From the NCBI GenBank assembly GCA_963575675.1, contig CAUYUA010000010.1:1-9971 (forward strand): a DNA stretch of 9,971 bases. The letters run 5' to 3'. The DNA is from CAUYUA01 sp963575675. Its GTDB lineage: Bacteria > Pseudomonadota > Alphaproteobacteria > Azospirillales > Azospirillaceae. The notes under the pieces are model-generated. The model saw only the letters and a list, made by a program, of their open reading frames with translations, made no database searches and was not told the DNA's origin. Positions 1 to 8,552 of this stretch are shown here, piece after piece. Within the stretch, counting starts at the first letter, position 1; each line of letters starts with the position of its first letter. A program made the position numbers and the translations under genes.

Positions 1-165
1 TATCGAAAATCCGCGATGGCTGCCGGCTCTTACACCACGTCATGGGACGCGATCAAAAATTTTTTCGAACATCCTCTTGCAATCAGTTCTCATTTTCTTG
101 TAAATAGACATTGTTTCGTTGTAAACGAACGTCTCCGTATATCCGGTTTGGAAAAAGAGAAAGGG
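1..165. other. Left-edge segment without a confident gene
   Basis: This stretch precedes the broken response regulator. The + frame that later contains the regulator start at 166 is open from the very first base. Its translation upstream of 166 does not resemble a response regulator N-terminus, so it is not part of that gene. The peptide contains a W-D-A-I stretch (about positions 43-54) followed by an F/N/C-rich tail. This is faintly like the C-terminal end of IS630-family transposases, but far too weak for a call. An A5T6 tract lies at 55-65 (a likely bent-DNA segment), and a dyad at 115-129 is listed separately. Confidence 0.4.
115..129. promoter_or_regulatory. 15-bp dyad upstream of the broken response regulator
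   Basis: The sequence reads TTCGTT-GTA-AACGAA, two perfect 6-bp arms with a 3-bp spacer. It ends 36 bp before the ATG at 166. The size and position fit an operator bound by a dimeric regulator. OmpR-family proteins more often bind direct repeats, so autoregulation by the broken gene is not assured. I found no convincing -35/-10 pair around it. Confidence 0.3.
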
Positions 166-655
166 ATGCAACCCAGCCTCCTATTGGTTGATGACGACGT
201 CTCCAGTCGAGGAATGCTGGCGGCTTGTCTGTTGAAACAGGGGTTTGCCGTTGCAGAAGCGAGCAATGCCGAAGAAATGCGCCGACAATTGGCGGAATCT
301 CGTTTCGACATTATTCTTCTGGACATAAACCTCCCTTGCCTTCGATGACTGGACTCTTGATTTGAAGTTGGGAATACTCATCTCTCCCGACAAAAGAGAG
401 GTTTCTTTAACGAAAGGCGAATTTGATCTTCTTTTGGTTTTTGCCCGCAACTTGGGAAGAGTCGTCACTCGTTCAGAGTTGATGGAAACGCTCTCCAATC
501 GCGAATGGTCCGGAACGGAACGATCAATCGATGTTTTGGTCGGTCGCTTGCGACAAAAACTCGGGGACAATCCCCGCCAACCGCGACTTTTGACGACCAT
601 TCACGGCTCCGGCTATCGCCTGGTCAGCCGGACTTCGAATCAATCCAACGCTTGA
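166..655 (+). pseudogene. OmpR-family response regulator, broken by an internal deletion
   Basis: An intact protein would receive phosphate from a sensor kinase and bind promoter DNA. The ATG at 166 is preceded by a purine-rich GAGAAAGGG. The first 60 codons encode a receiver start: acidic pocket D9-D11 and phospho-acceptor D53 in a DINLP motif. A TGA follows at 346-348. In another frame, from about 341, the reading resumes at the linker (F-D-D-W-T-L-D) and continues through a complete winged-helix effector domain, with the RSIDVLVGRLRQKLGD recognition segment and the GSGYRLV wing, to the TGA at 653-655. Family members are about 235 aa; the two pieces total about 164. Roughly 70 codons covering the second half of the receiver (conserved Thr/Ser and Lys) and the linker are therefore missing, and the frame has shifted. 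The DNA-binding piece has no start codon with a visible ribosome site. The 3' end overlaps the convergent REC-Hpt gene by 32 bp. The disruption is directly visible; loss of function is inferred. Confidence 0.85.
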
Positions 656-1469
656 ACGCAGAGAACGATTCCATCCAAACATTAGCCAAACGATTCAACA
701 GGTTGGGAATCGCCTCTTCAACGCCATCCGGCCCGGCGGCGTACTTACGGAGCGCCGTTTCGACATCAACGAGAATCGAGCGCAAAGCCGTCATTTGAAA
801 TGTCGCAGCGCCGCCGGCGATGCAATGAGCCGAAAATGCTGCGTCTGAAGCTCTCCCCTCACGCCATGCCTGAGAAAGATCGTTAAAACGACGGAGACCG
901 TCGGCTTCAAACTCAGCAAAGAGGCGCGTCATCTCGGAGAGTTCGATCAGACTGAGACGCTGCTCCAGCTCGGAGATCTTCAGAAATTCGTTTGCAACCG
1001 ACGAAGAAGCGCAATCACGACAATCATCCGGAGCCTTCCTTACAACAAACCGCTGAATTAATTCCGGAATAACGGAAAGCAGATCGACTTTATCGATCAG
1101 ATCGTCCATTCCCGCTTCCATACCGGCGGCGCGTCGTTGGTCATGGCCGGATGCGGTCATGCCGATGATCGGAACCATGGACGCGGCTCCACCTTGAGCC
1201 CGAATCCGCCGTGTCGCTTCCATGCCGTCAAGGCCGGGAAGATTTATGTCCATAAAAATAAGATCAAAGCGCTCTTTCGTTGCTTTCTGAACGGCGGCGT
1301 CGCCGCGTTCAGCGTAAACAACGCAATATCCCTGCGATTGAAGATAGAGCATCGTCATCGCTCTTATTGATTCATGATCGTCGACCAACAACACGCGGCC
1401 GATGGACAAAGCGTTCGAATAATCGCTTGATGGAGCGAAGCTCAATAGCGATCGTTGTTGGAATTTCAT
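624..1469 (-). CDS. Response regulator with receiver and Hpt domains (phosphorelay intermediate)
   Basis: This 281-aa cytoplasmic protein has a receiver domain at about residues 24-140: acidic pocket D30-D31, phospho-acceptor D74 in MDINLPGLDG, T105, and K127. The Pro that usually follows the Lys is absent. A helical histidine phosphotransfer (Hpt) domain spans about 160-275, with the candidate phospho-histidine H215 in AHCIAGGAA. The Hpt consensus is roughly H-x-L-K-G-(S/A)-(A/S), so the usual Lys and Leu are replaced here, but the His and the Gly/Ala that follow are kept. No DNA-binding or enzymatic output domain is present, so its likely job is to relay phosphate between the upstream hybrid kinase and a final regulator. 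The ATG overlaps the kinase stop as ATGA, with AAGGGGAG 5 nt upstream, so translation is probably coupled. Its 3' end runs 32 bp into the convergent broken regulator. The domain calls are firm; the partner assignment rests on gene order. Confidence 0.9.
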   Translation of the reverse strand: MKFQQRSLLSFAPSSDYSNALSIGRVLLVDDHESIRAMTMLYLQSQGYCVVYAERGDAAVQKATKERFDLIFMDINLPGLDGMEATRRIRAQGGAASMVPIIGMTASGHDQRRAAGMEAGMDDLIDKVDLLSVIPELIQRFVVRKAPDDCRDCASSSVANEFLKISELEQRLSLIELSEMTRLFAEFEADGLRRFNDLSQAWREGRASDAAFSAHCIAGGAATFQMTALRSILVDVETALRKYAAGPDGVEEAIPNLLNRLANVWMESFSAFKRWIDSKSG

Positions 1470-4400
1470 AACGGCTCCCCTTCCCCCGGCGCAAAAACAT
1501 CGTGCGATTCATCGCCTTTTCGACGGTTTTCCTCGACGGAAAGTTTCAAGAAGGTCTCTATCACTGCGGATAATAAATCGGACACATCATATGGTTTGGT
1601 CAAATAACGCTCAAAACCGGCGGCCAATCCGTGTTCGATGTCCGATGCGCCGGCGGCCGCACTAAGAGCAAAGACCGGAATGTTTCGAGTTTCGTCATAT
1701 CGCCGCAGCGCCATCAGCGCCATAACGCCATTCATTTGAGGAAGATTGATGTCCATCAGAATAATATCCGGGCGATGACGACGCGCCGATTCGATTCCTG
1801 CTTCGGCGGTTCGAGCGGTTAGAACCGTCACATTGGGCATTTCGGCCAGTATTTTTTCCACCAAATCGAGTGCTGTTTGATTATCGTCGACATAGAGCAC
1901 CGTTCGATTTCGATCGGCGACGATTCGGTTGACCTTGGCCGTCAGATCATCAGCCGTCGAATCCGGCATCGATGCGAGATCGAATTCTTCGGCGTCTTCC
2001 AAAGGAGCGGTGGGAATATCGATCCAAAACTGGCTGCCCTCGCCGAACGTGCTGCAAAAATCGATCGTTCCTCCCATCAGATGAACTAATTTTCGCGTTA
2101 ACGCCAATCCAATTCCGGCGCCGTCGATTGTGCTGTTTTCTTGCCCCAACCTGTTAAAGGGTTGAAAAAGTTCGGTTTGCCTCTCTTCCGGAATGCCGAA
2201 TCCGGTGTCGATCACCTTTAGTCGTATCCATCCCGGCTTATTTTGCTCACAAGAAATATTCACCATCCCGCCAGGACGATTATATTTGACGGCATTGGTC
2301 GCAAGATTCAGCAACGCCTGATGCAACCGGGTCGGGTCCGCCAGAACCTCGCCGGGAATCTGCGGATCGACAGGAGAGATGACGACGGTGACGTCGGCAA
2401 TTTCCGCCAAAGGCATCAGCGACGCTTCGAGATAAGCCAAAAGCTCGGTAAGAGGCGTGCGCTCAATACAGATGGCAATTTTCCCAACATCGATTTTTGC
2501 CAAATCAAGTAAATCATTAATCAACGCCAACAGATGCCTACCGTTTCTAATAATATGATCGATATATATATCCGTGTTCCCGGTTAGAGTTTCTCCTCGT
2601 TTCATCATCAGAAGTTGAGAAAAACCAAGAATCGCAGCCAAAGGCGTCCTCAGTTCATGGCTCATGCCGGCAAGGAAGCTGCTTTTGGCGAGATTGGCGT
2701 CATCGGCGCGTTGCTTGGCTGCGGCCAATTCTCGATTGGATTGGTTGAGCGCCGCCGTGCGCTCGGCGACCCGCGCCTCCAGATTTTCGCGATACCGAGA
2801 AAGCTCCATTTCGTTTCGTTTGCGCTCGGAGATGTCTTGAAAAGCGATCACCGCTCCAACCGAACGACCGTCGCGCCAGAGAGGAGTCAAGGTTGCCGAA
2901 ACCAACAACGAACGGCCGTCTTTGGTCCAAAAGGCGTCTTCGTGAGCCAACAAAGAGCCTCCCGAAGAATAAGCGCAATAGAGAGCGCATTTTTCTTGAG
3001 AACACGCCTCGTCGCCATGATGAGGATGTACGAGTTGATGGCCTTCAGCCCCGAGCATTTCGGTTTCGCTCCAACCGAGCAAACGACTGGCCGCCGGATT
3101 GGAAAAGACGATCCGCCCCTGATCGTTAATGACATGAAGACCCTCGCCGAGAGCGGCGGTGATTTCAACCAAACGCCGTTCGTTTTCTTCGATCTCTTTC
3201 TGAGCCCGACGAATATCGGTGATGTCGCGCCAAATCGCATGAAGAACGGTTTGACCGTGAATCGCCGTCGTTTGAACCGAAACCAGCCGATTACGCACCT
3301 CGCCGTCGCAAGTCCGATGCAAGCATTCGAAATCGTCTCTTCCACACAACAGGATTTTGTCGAGATGACGCCGAATGTCCTGCTCCGTCTTCTCGATATT
3401 GATGTCGGAAAGACGAAGAGCGGCGAAAGCGTCGCGCTCGTATCCGAGACTCCGGTAAGCGCTGCGGTTGAATTCGATGGGGCGCATGGTTTGCGGATCA
3501 ATCAGCAAAATGCTGTCGGGAGAGTGGTCGAACAACGCGCGATATTTAGCTTCGTTTTCCCGCAGCGCCTCTTCCACCCGCACACGTTCGGTGACTTCGG
3601 TAAGCGAGAAAACCAGATATTCGATCTCCCCGACATGATCAAGAATCGGAACCAACGTCCAATCCCAATAGGTAACGCCCCGTTCCGGTTGATCGGGAAA
3701 GGTGAAGGCCCTGGAGAAAGTCTCGAACGGGCGTTTGTTTTGAACAACCTCGTCGAAAATTCGCTTTGTATCCGATGGATACATCTCGAAATGATTGCGC
3801 CCCTTAAAGTCTTCGATTTTCCGACGGCAGACGCGAGCATAGGCCTCATTGACTCGCAGAAAATTATAGCAACGATCCAACACGACCAAACAGACGACGC
3901 TTTGCTGGAAAAACGCCTCGGCCAATTGCGCATGTTTTTCGGCCGCTTTCTCTACCGCTTTGATGTCGGTGAGATTATAGACGACGGATCGGCTCATGAC
4001 GAAAGCGCCGGAGGCGTCGCAAACCGCCGTCGCGCTGAGCAAAACGGGAATCCACCGCCCGTTTTTAGTCCGCAATCGATATTCCAAATCAAAGATCACT
4101 CCTTGCTTTTGAAATATCGGCATGGATTTATTATGCCGCCTTACGCCTTCTTCGTCGAGCAAATCCCTGAAATACATCACGCCGACAACTTCTTCACGAC
4201 GATATCCGAGCCATGACAACTCCGTATCGTTTATTCGGGTAAACAGTCCCGCTTCATCGAGTGAATGGTAACCGCATGGCGCGCGATTATAGAGATCGGC
4301 GATTTCAGCCGCCCGCTCCTCGATGATCCGACTGGATTCCTGAAGCTGTGATGTGCGTTCGGCAACCAGGTCTTCAAGATGGAGGCGATGCCGCATAAGT

Positions 4401-7400
4401 TCTTCATCGATACGTTTCTTCTCGGTGACGTCCTCCAAAATCCCCAAATAATTTATGATGGAGCCGTCTTGCCCACGAACCGGAGAAATCCACGCTCGTT
4501 CGGTGTAGACCTTGCCGGATTTACGCTGATTATAAAACTCTCCCCGCCAAACACCGCCTTGCCTGACCGTCGTCCAAACCTCTTCGATGACCGCCGACGA
4601 TGTTTCGACCGAGGAAAGGAACTCAGGATTTCGACCGAGGGCCTCCTCTCGACTGTAGCCGGTGGTTCGAGTGAACGCCTCATTCACATACTCAATGGCG
4701 CCGTCAAGAGCGGTGATGATGATGCTGTTGGGGTTCTGTTCGACGGCAAGAGAAAGTTTCCGCAACTCATTGCGCGCCTCGACCTGCGCGGTGATGTGTT
4801 CCGAGAAGATGACGACGCCGCCGATCTCTCCGTCGGTCTTACGCCAGGGGCGAATTTCCCAGTGGAGCCAATCCGTTCGTCCATCCGGTCTCGGAAAGGG
4901 ATCTTCGTCGCATTTCTCAACGGCGCCGGCGAGACACCGACGGTGAATCGCCTTCCATCGCTCGGGAATTTCAGGAAACACCTCGTAATGGCTTTTGCCG
5001 CTGATGTCCGTCCACGTCAAACGATAGTCCTTCAGCCAACGGCGACTGACGTAAAGATACCTCATATCGGCGTCGAGCATGGCCAGCGACGCCGGAGCAT
5101 ACTCGATAAAAAAGCGCAATCGTTCCTCACTCTCGCGCAAGGCGTGTTCGGCTCGGCGGTGAGCGCCGCGCAAACGTAGAACCGACACGCCATAGGCGAG
5201 ATCATCGGCAATTTCACTCAATAATTTTACTTCCTCGTCCGGAAACACGTCGGGCTCGGAAGCGTAAATCGTCAAAGCGCCCAAAATTTGGCCTTGAACC
5301 ATCAGCGGCAATGCGACAGAAGAGGCGTAGCCGCGTTCTAAGGCTTGCGCGCGCCAAGGACGCAAATTCGGATCTGTGGTTATGTCGCGACACAAAGAGG
5401 GTTGACGGGTCCGAATCGCCGTGCCGGTCGGTCCGCGTCCTCGATCATTTTCGGCCCAACTGACGCGCGCTTCCTCCAAATAGCCTTGATCGATTCCTCC
5501 GAAAGCGACCGGCCGAACGCTTTTTTCCACATCATCCTCGGCATACCCGATCCACATCATCGCATGGCCGCAAACCTCGATGATGATCTGGCAAACCGCG
5601 TGAAGATAAGAGGCTTCATCGTCGGCGCGCAACAACTCCAAATTGCTCAAACTGCGAGCCCGGTTGGCTCGATTGGCTTTGAGCTGAGCGATTTCCGTCT
5701 GTTTTCGCTGACTGATGTCGAGATTGACGCCAAGCATGCGCCTAACGCCGAGAATACGATCGGTCAGAACCTTGCCGCGACCGATCAACCAACGGATATT
5801 TCCATCGGGAAGAATAATGCGATAATCTGCCTCATAGATGCTTTTTTCGGCAACGGCTTTATGCGCCGCCGCCGCCGCCCGGTCTCGATCTTCGGGATGA
5901 ACGGCGTTATACCAATCATCATAATTATGCCGATCACCTCCTGGCTCAAGGCCGTGAAGGGCGTAATTTTTTGGCGACCAGTGTTGCTCTCCCGTATCGA
6001 TATTCCACTCCCACCATCCAAATCCTGCGGCGTTTTGCGCCAGCTGCAACTTGTCTTCCTTCTCGCGGATTTGGGAAACGGCCTGAAATTTCTCGACGAT
6101 GTCGGTGGTCTGACGAATCACAAGGTCGAGCAGCGTCAAACACCGTTGATCCGGTCGTCCGGGAGTTCGGTAATAAGTGGAAATCATGCCGAGGATTTGT
6201 CCACAGCGGCTGATCAGAGGAGCCGACTGAATTGCTTGAACGCCCGCCGTCAGCACAAGGTTTCGCGTCTCCTCTTCGGTGAAAATCGGGTCAACGGCCA
6301 CGTCCTCGATAATAATCCAATCGCGCCGTTTCAAGGCCGTTCTGCCGAGACTTTCGCCGACGCCGTTCCAGAAATCGAGAAAAGACGGTTCAAAGCCGCG
6401 ATGCGCGACAATGATCATGCGTCCGGCATACGGGTCCGACAACTGAATGACGCCCATGTCGGCGTGAGCAATCGCAATCGCCACCTCGATGATTTCGTTT
6501 AAGACCGGAGTAAGATCATCGTGATGGACGTACAATCTTCCCACGACGTGCAATCGATTCATGGCGTCCATATCGGCGGCGATCCGATCCTTCGCCGCAT
6601 TCAGCTCCATTTCGGATCGCTTGCGATCGGTCACGTCGTGAAGGTAGCCGTGCCAAAGAACGCCGCCATCGGCTGTCCGTTGGGGAGTGGCGCGCCCTTC
6701 GATCCAGCATTCTCCGTCGGCTCCGTTGACGGGGCGCCGAATGCGCCATTCAAGTCGCCACGGCTGCGCGGCGTCGGCGGATTCGGCAAGAGAGGCGTCG
6801 AACGCGGCGACGTCTTCGGCGACAACGATCGCGCGCAAAGGCGCAATATCGATACGCAGATCGTTGGGACTCAAGCCGACCAAATCATGGAATGATTTGG
6901 ACGCAAAAGGCATGCCGTAAGTTCCGTCCGAACACCGCAGCAAGCTGAACAAACTTCCAGGAACATTGGCGACAAGCGTTTCCAAATAAAGATTGAGCCG
7001 GATTCGATCGCGCAACCGTTGCTCGCGTCGAGTCGCCGCCAAAAACAAGCCGGAGACGACGATTCCAACAAAAATCAGCCCGGCGCAAAGAACGGCGAGC
7101 CTACGCACACCCGAAAAAACTTCCGCTTCATCGACCTTGATCAGCAACATCCAGGGGGTTCCGACGATCGACCCGACGGCCGTCAACACGGAAGTCCCCC
7201 GATAATCTTGTCCCGAATATAACCCGTCCCCTTGGAGCACGGCTTGAGCGGCGGGTAGGCTCCGACGGCTCAGGGGCAAACGAAGAGTGAGCGGCTCCTC
7301 CGGGCGATGACGCAAAGGCGATAAGAAAAGAGCGAGGTCGCCTTCGCGGCGCACAAGGATGATTTCTCCGCTGTCGCTTGCGATGGGCCAGGCCCCAAGC

Positions 7401-8233
7401 ATCGGATAAAGAAGTTTGTCGGGATCAACCGTAAAGACGATGAAACCGACGACGGGATGTTCGGGGCGGTCGCGAAGCGCCGCGACAAAGGCCATACGCA
7501 CCATTCCGTCGGCCTCCTGTCGGTGGAGATCAACCAAGACCGGCTCGGAATAATCGGCGGCTCGACGAAGGGCGGCATGAATGTCCTCGCCGAAGAAATG
7601 TTCATCTTCGCCGGTCGATACCAAAATTTGACCGTTGCCGTCCCGTATCTCCGTGCGGGCGTAGCCATGAGCTTGGCGACTGGCTTCCAAACGAGAGAGC
7701 AAACGTTCTCTTAAATCCTGGTTTTTCTCCGTCGCAAAGCGATTCAAGATATCGATGAACAACATATTGTCGATATAGACTCTCAGATCGCTGCGTCGCT
7801 CGAACAACCATCCCTCGATCTGTTCTTTTTTGAATTTGGCCAGAGTTGCGAGCTGCTTGTTTTCTCGGTCGTAAATCGATTGAGAGAGAATTTGAAAAAC
7901 AATGCCTCCGGCGACGACCAGAAAAAGCGAAAGTCCTATGAAAATCACGATCTCTCGCCGAGAGCGATGTGCGGATAAATACGCGGAATCCTCCGCCAGA
8001 TTCATCGCGTTCAACAGCCGGTGCGATTTTCGATTCAAAACCATCAGCAAAAGCAACGATGTAACGGAAATGAAGAGGTAGCCTTTAATTGCGCCGACGA
8101 AAGACACTTGGAGCGGATCGTGGAAAAACGCGAGAACCAATTGATCGGAAAACGAAATCCATAATATGGAACAAAAAGCGTAAATGCTGACGATTCGTAA
8201 ACCTGCAATCTTTTCTTTCAATTTTCCATTCAT
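1466..8233 (-). CDS. Giant membrane hybrid histidine kinase: Cache, 8 PAS, 2 GAF, HisKA, HATPase, REC
   Basis: This 2255-aa sensor autophosphorylates on His and passes phosphate to its own receiver. Two N-terminal membrane helices (about 11-39 and 44-66) form a module often seen before PAS or GGDEF proteins. A third helix (94-116) and a fourth (378-400) flank a Cache-like periplasmic sensor. PAS domains lie at about 412-540, 725-845, 1030-1152, 1155-1275, 1308-1428, 1432-1552, 1557-1678 and 1682-1806, most ending in a D-I/V-T-E/D-R/K-like motif. GAF domains lie at about 570-715 and 870-1015. Coiled-coil linkers are at 1270-1310 and 1805-1845. HisKA has GMSHELRTPL with H1859 (codon 2657-2659). 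HATPase has N1976/N1980, DTGFGIP from D2009, an F-box LFQPFNRLG, and GAGIGLAL from G2038. The receiver has D2116-D2117, D2161, S2191 and K2213. All catalytic residues are present, so it should be active. The ATG at 8233 has GGTGAT 5 nt upstream; the ATG at 8240 is out of frame. Ligands cannot be told from sequence. Confidence 0.95.
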   Translation of the reverse strand: MNGKLKEKIAGLRIVSIYAFCSILWISFSDQLVLAFFHDPLQVSFVGAIKGYLFISVTSLLLLMVLNRKSHRLLNAMNLAEDSAYLSAHRSRREIVIFIGLSLFLVVAGGIVFQILSQSIYDRENKQLATLAKFKKEQIEGWLFERRSDLRVYIDNMLFIDILNRFATEKNQDLRERLLSRLEASRQAHGYARTEIRDGNGQILVSTGEDEHFFGEDIHAALRRAADYSEPVLVDLHRQEADGMVRMAFVAALRDRPEHPVVGFIVFTVDPDKLLYPMLGAWPIASDSGEIILVRREGDLALFLSPLRHRPEEPLTLRLPLSRRSLPAAQAVLQGDGLYSGQDYRGTSVLTAVGSIVGTPWMLLIKVDEAEVFSGVRRLAVLCAGLIFVGIVVSGLFLAATRREQRLRDRIRLNLYLETLVANVPGSLFSLLRCSDGTYGMPFASKSFHDLVGLSPNDLRIDIAPLRAIVVAEDVAAFDASLAESADAAQPWRLEWRIRRPVNGADGECWIEGRATPQRTADGGVLWHGYLHDVTDRKRSEMELNAAKDRIAADMDAMNRLHVVGRLYVHHDDLTPVLNEIIEVAIAIAHADMGVIQLSDPYAGRMIIVAHRGFEPSFLDFWNGVGESLGRTALKRRDWIIIEDVAVDPIFTEEETRNLVLTAGVQAIQSAPLISRCGQILGMISTYYRTPGRPDQRCLTLLDLVIRQTTDIVEKFQAVSQIREKEDKLQLAQNAAGFGWWEWNIDTGEQHWSPKNYALHGLEPGGDRHNYDDWYNAVHPEDRDRAAAAAHKAVAEKSIYEADYRIILPDGNIRWLIGRGKVLTDRILGVRRMLGVNLDISQRKQTEIAQLKANRANRARSLSNLELLRADDEASYLHAVCQIIIEVCGHAMMWIGYAEDDVEKSVRPVAFGGIDQGYLEEARVSWAENDRGRGPTGTAIRTRQPSLCRDITTDPNLRPWRAQALERGYASSVALPLMVQGQILGALTIYASEPDVFPDEEVKLLSEIADDLAYGVSVLRLRGAHRRAEHALRESEERLRFFIEYAPASLAMLDADMRYLYVSRRWLKDYRLTWTDISGKSHYEVFPEIPERWKAIHRRCLAGAVEKCDEDPFPRPDGRTDWLHWEIRPWRKTDGEIGGVVIFSEHITAQVEARNELRKLSLAVEQNPNSIIITALDGAIEYVNEAFTRTTGYSREEALGRNPEFLSSVETSSAVIEEVWTTVRQGGVWRGEFYNQRKSGKVYTERAWISPVRGQDGSIINYLGILEDVTEKKRIDEELMRHRLHLEDLVAERTSQLQESSRIIEERAAEIADLYNRAPCGYHSLDEAGLFTRINDTELSWLGYRREEVVGVMYFRDLLDEEGVRRHNKSMPIFQKQGVIFDLEYRLRTKNGRWIPVLLSATAVCDASGAFVMSRSVVYNLTDIKAVEKAAEKHAQLAEAFFQQSVVCLVVLDRCYNFLRVNEAYARVCRRKIEDFKGRNHFEMYPSDTKRIFDEVVQNKRPFETFSRAFTFPDQPERGVTYWDWTLVPILDHVGEIEYLVFSLTEVTERVRVEEALRENEAKYRALFDHSPDSILLIDPQTMRPIEFNRSAYRSLGYERDAFAALRLSDINIEKTEQDIRRHLDKILLCGRDDFECLHRTCDGEVRNRLVSVQTTAIHGQTVLHAIWRDITDIRRAQKEIEENERRLVEITAALGEGLHVINDQGRIVFSNPAASRLLGWSETEMLGAEGHQLVHPHHGDEACSQEKCALYCAYSSGGSLLAHEDAFWTKDGRSLLVSATLTPLWRDGRSVGAVIAFQDISERKRNEMELSRYRENLEARVAERTAALNQSNRELAAAKQRADDANLAKSSFLAGMSHELRTPLAAILGFSQLLMMKRGETLTGNTDIYIDHIIRNGRHLLALINDLLDLAKIDVGKIAICIERTPLTELLAYLEASLMPLAEIADVTVVISPVDPQIPGEVLADPTRLHQALLNLATNAVKYNRPGGMVNISCEQNKPGWIRLKVIDTGFGIPEERQTELFQPFNRLGQENSTIDGAGIGLALTRKLVHLMGGTIDFCSTFGEGSQFWIDIPTAPLEDAEEFDLASMPDSTADDLTAKVNRIVADRNRTVLYVDDNQTALDLVEKILAEMPNVTVLTARTAEAGIESARRHRPDIILMDINLPQMNGVMALMALRRYDETRNIPVFALSAAAGASDIEHGLAAGFERYLTKPYDVSDLLSAVIETFLKLSVEENRRKGDESHDVFAPGEGEPL
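1475..1482 (-). promoter_or_regulatory. Ribosome binding site of the REC-Hpt gene, inside the kinase 3' end
   Basis: On the - strand the sequence AAGGGGAG lies 5 nt before the ATG at 1469. It is embedded in the last codons of the hybrid kinase. Together with the ATGA stop/start overlap at 1466-1469, it fixes the start of the REC-Hpt gene and points to coupled, near-stoichiometric translation. Confidence 0.7.
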
Positions 8234-8302
8234 TGACCATCACCCGACTTTGAATTCCGAAGAGCCCGTTTTAAAAGCCTACACGATAACCAAGGATCGC
8301 GC

Positions 8303-8317
8303 CTAGACGCGCTCTAG
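8303..8317. promoter_or_regulatory. Operator-like dyad upstream of the hybrid kinase
   Basis: CTAGA-CGCGC-TCTAG is an inverted repeat with 5-bp perfect arms and a nearly symmetrical centre. It starts 70 bp upstream of the kinase ATG and lies 3 bp from the next, longer dyad. It could be a regulator binding site; no family is assigned. Confidence 0.3.
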
Positions 8318-8320
8318 ATA

Positions 8321-8343
8321 CGTGTCTTTGCAATAAAGACACG
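8321..8343 (-). promoter_or_regulatory. 9-bp perfect inverted repeat in the kinase leader or promoter
   Basis: CGTGTCTTT and AAAGACACG form a perfect 9-bp stem around a 5-nt loop (8330-8334). The repeat is 88-110 bp upstream of the kinase start. The loop and flanking bases (TTGCAAT, 8328-8334) are also the inverted complement of ATTGCAA at 8347-8353, so a second pairing that excludes the first is possible. No U-tract follows on the - strand, so it is not a plain intrinsic terminator. It could be an operator for a dimeric regulator or a structured 5' leader. Confidence 0.4.
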
Positions 8344-8552
8344 CTCATTGCAAGTTGAACGAATGCCTCAAAAACTGCGGCAACATTTTAACCAACCTCA
8401 TATGCGCTCAACAATCCAATATTTCGGCAAAGCCTGAAAACTTATCGCGCCATCTGCTTCCCGCACAATAAAAAGCAATATTCCTTCCATTATAAGGCGG
8501 AAGCATTGCGGAAGAAACCGTTGCTTCCATGCCATCAAACAAAACACGATCC

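Noticed and set aside
1..43. - strand partial frame starting ATG at 43 and leaving the window
   Set aside because: It has only 14 codons, no ribosome site and no recognisable motif.
2615..4216. Long + strand reading frame (533 codons) opposite the hybrid kinase
   Set aside because: It lies wholly inside the kinase on the other strand. Its translation shows no domain, and the kinase frame explains the sequence with many conserved motifs.
5345..6502. Second long + strand frame (385 codons) opposite the kinase
   Set aside because: Same reason: it is a mirror of PAS/GAF coding sequence, with no own ribosome site or recognisable motifs.
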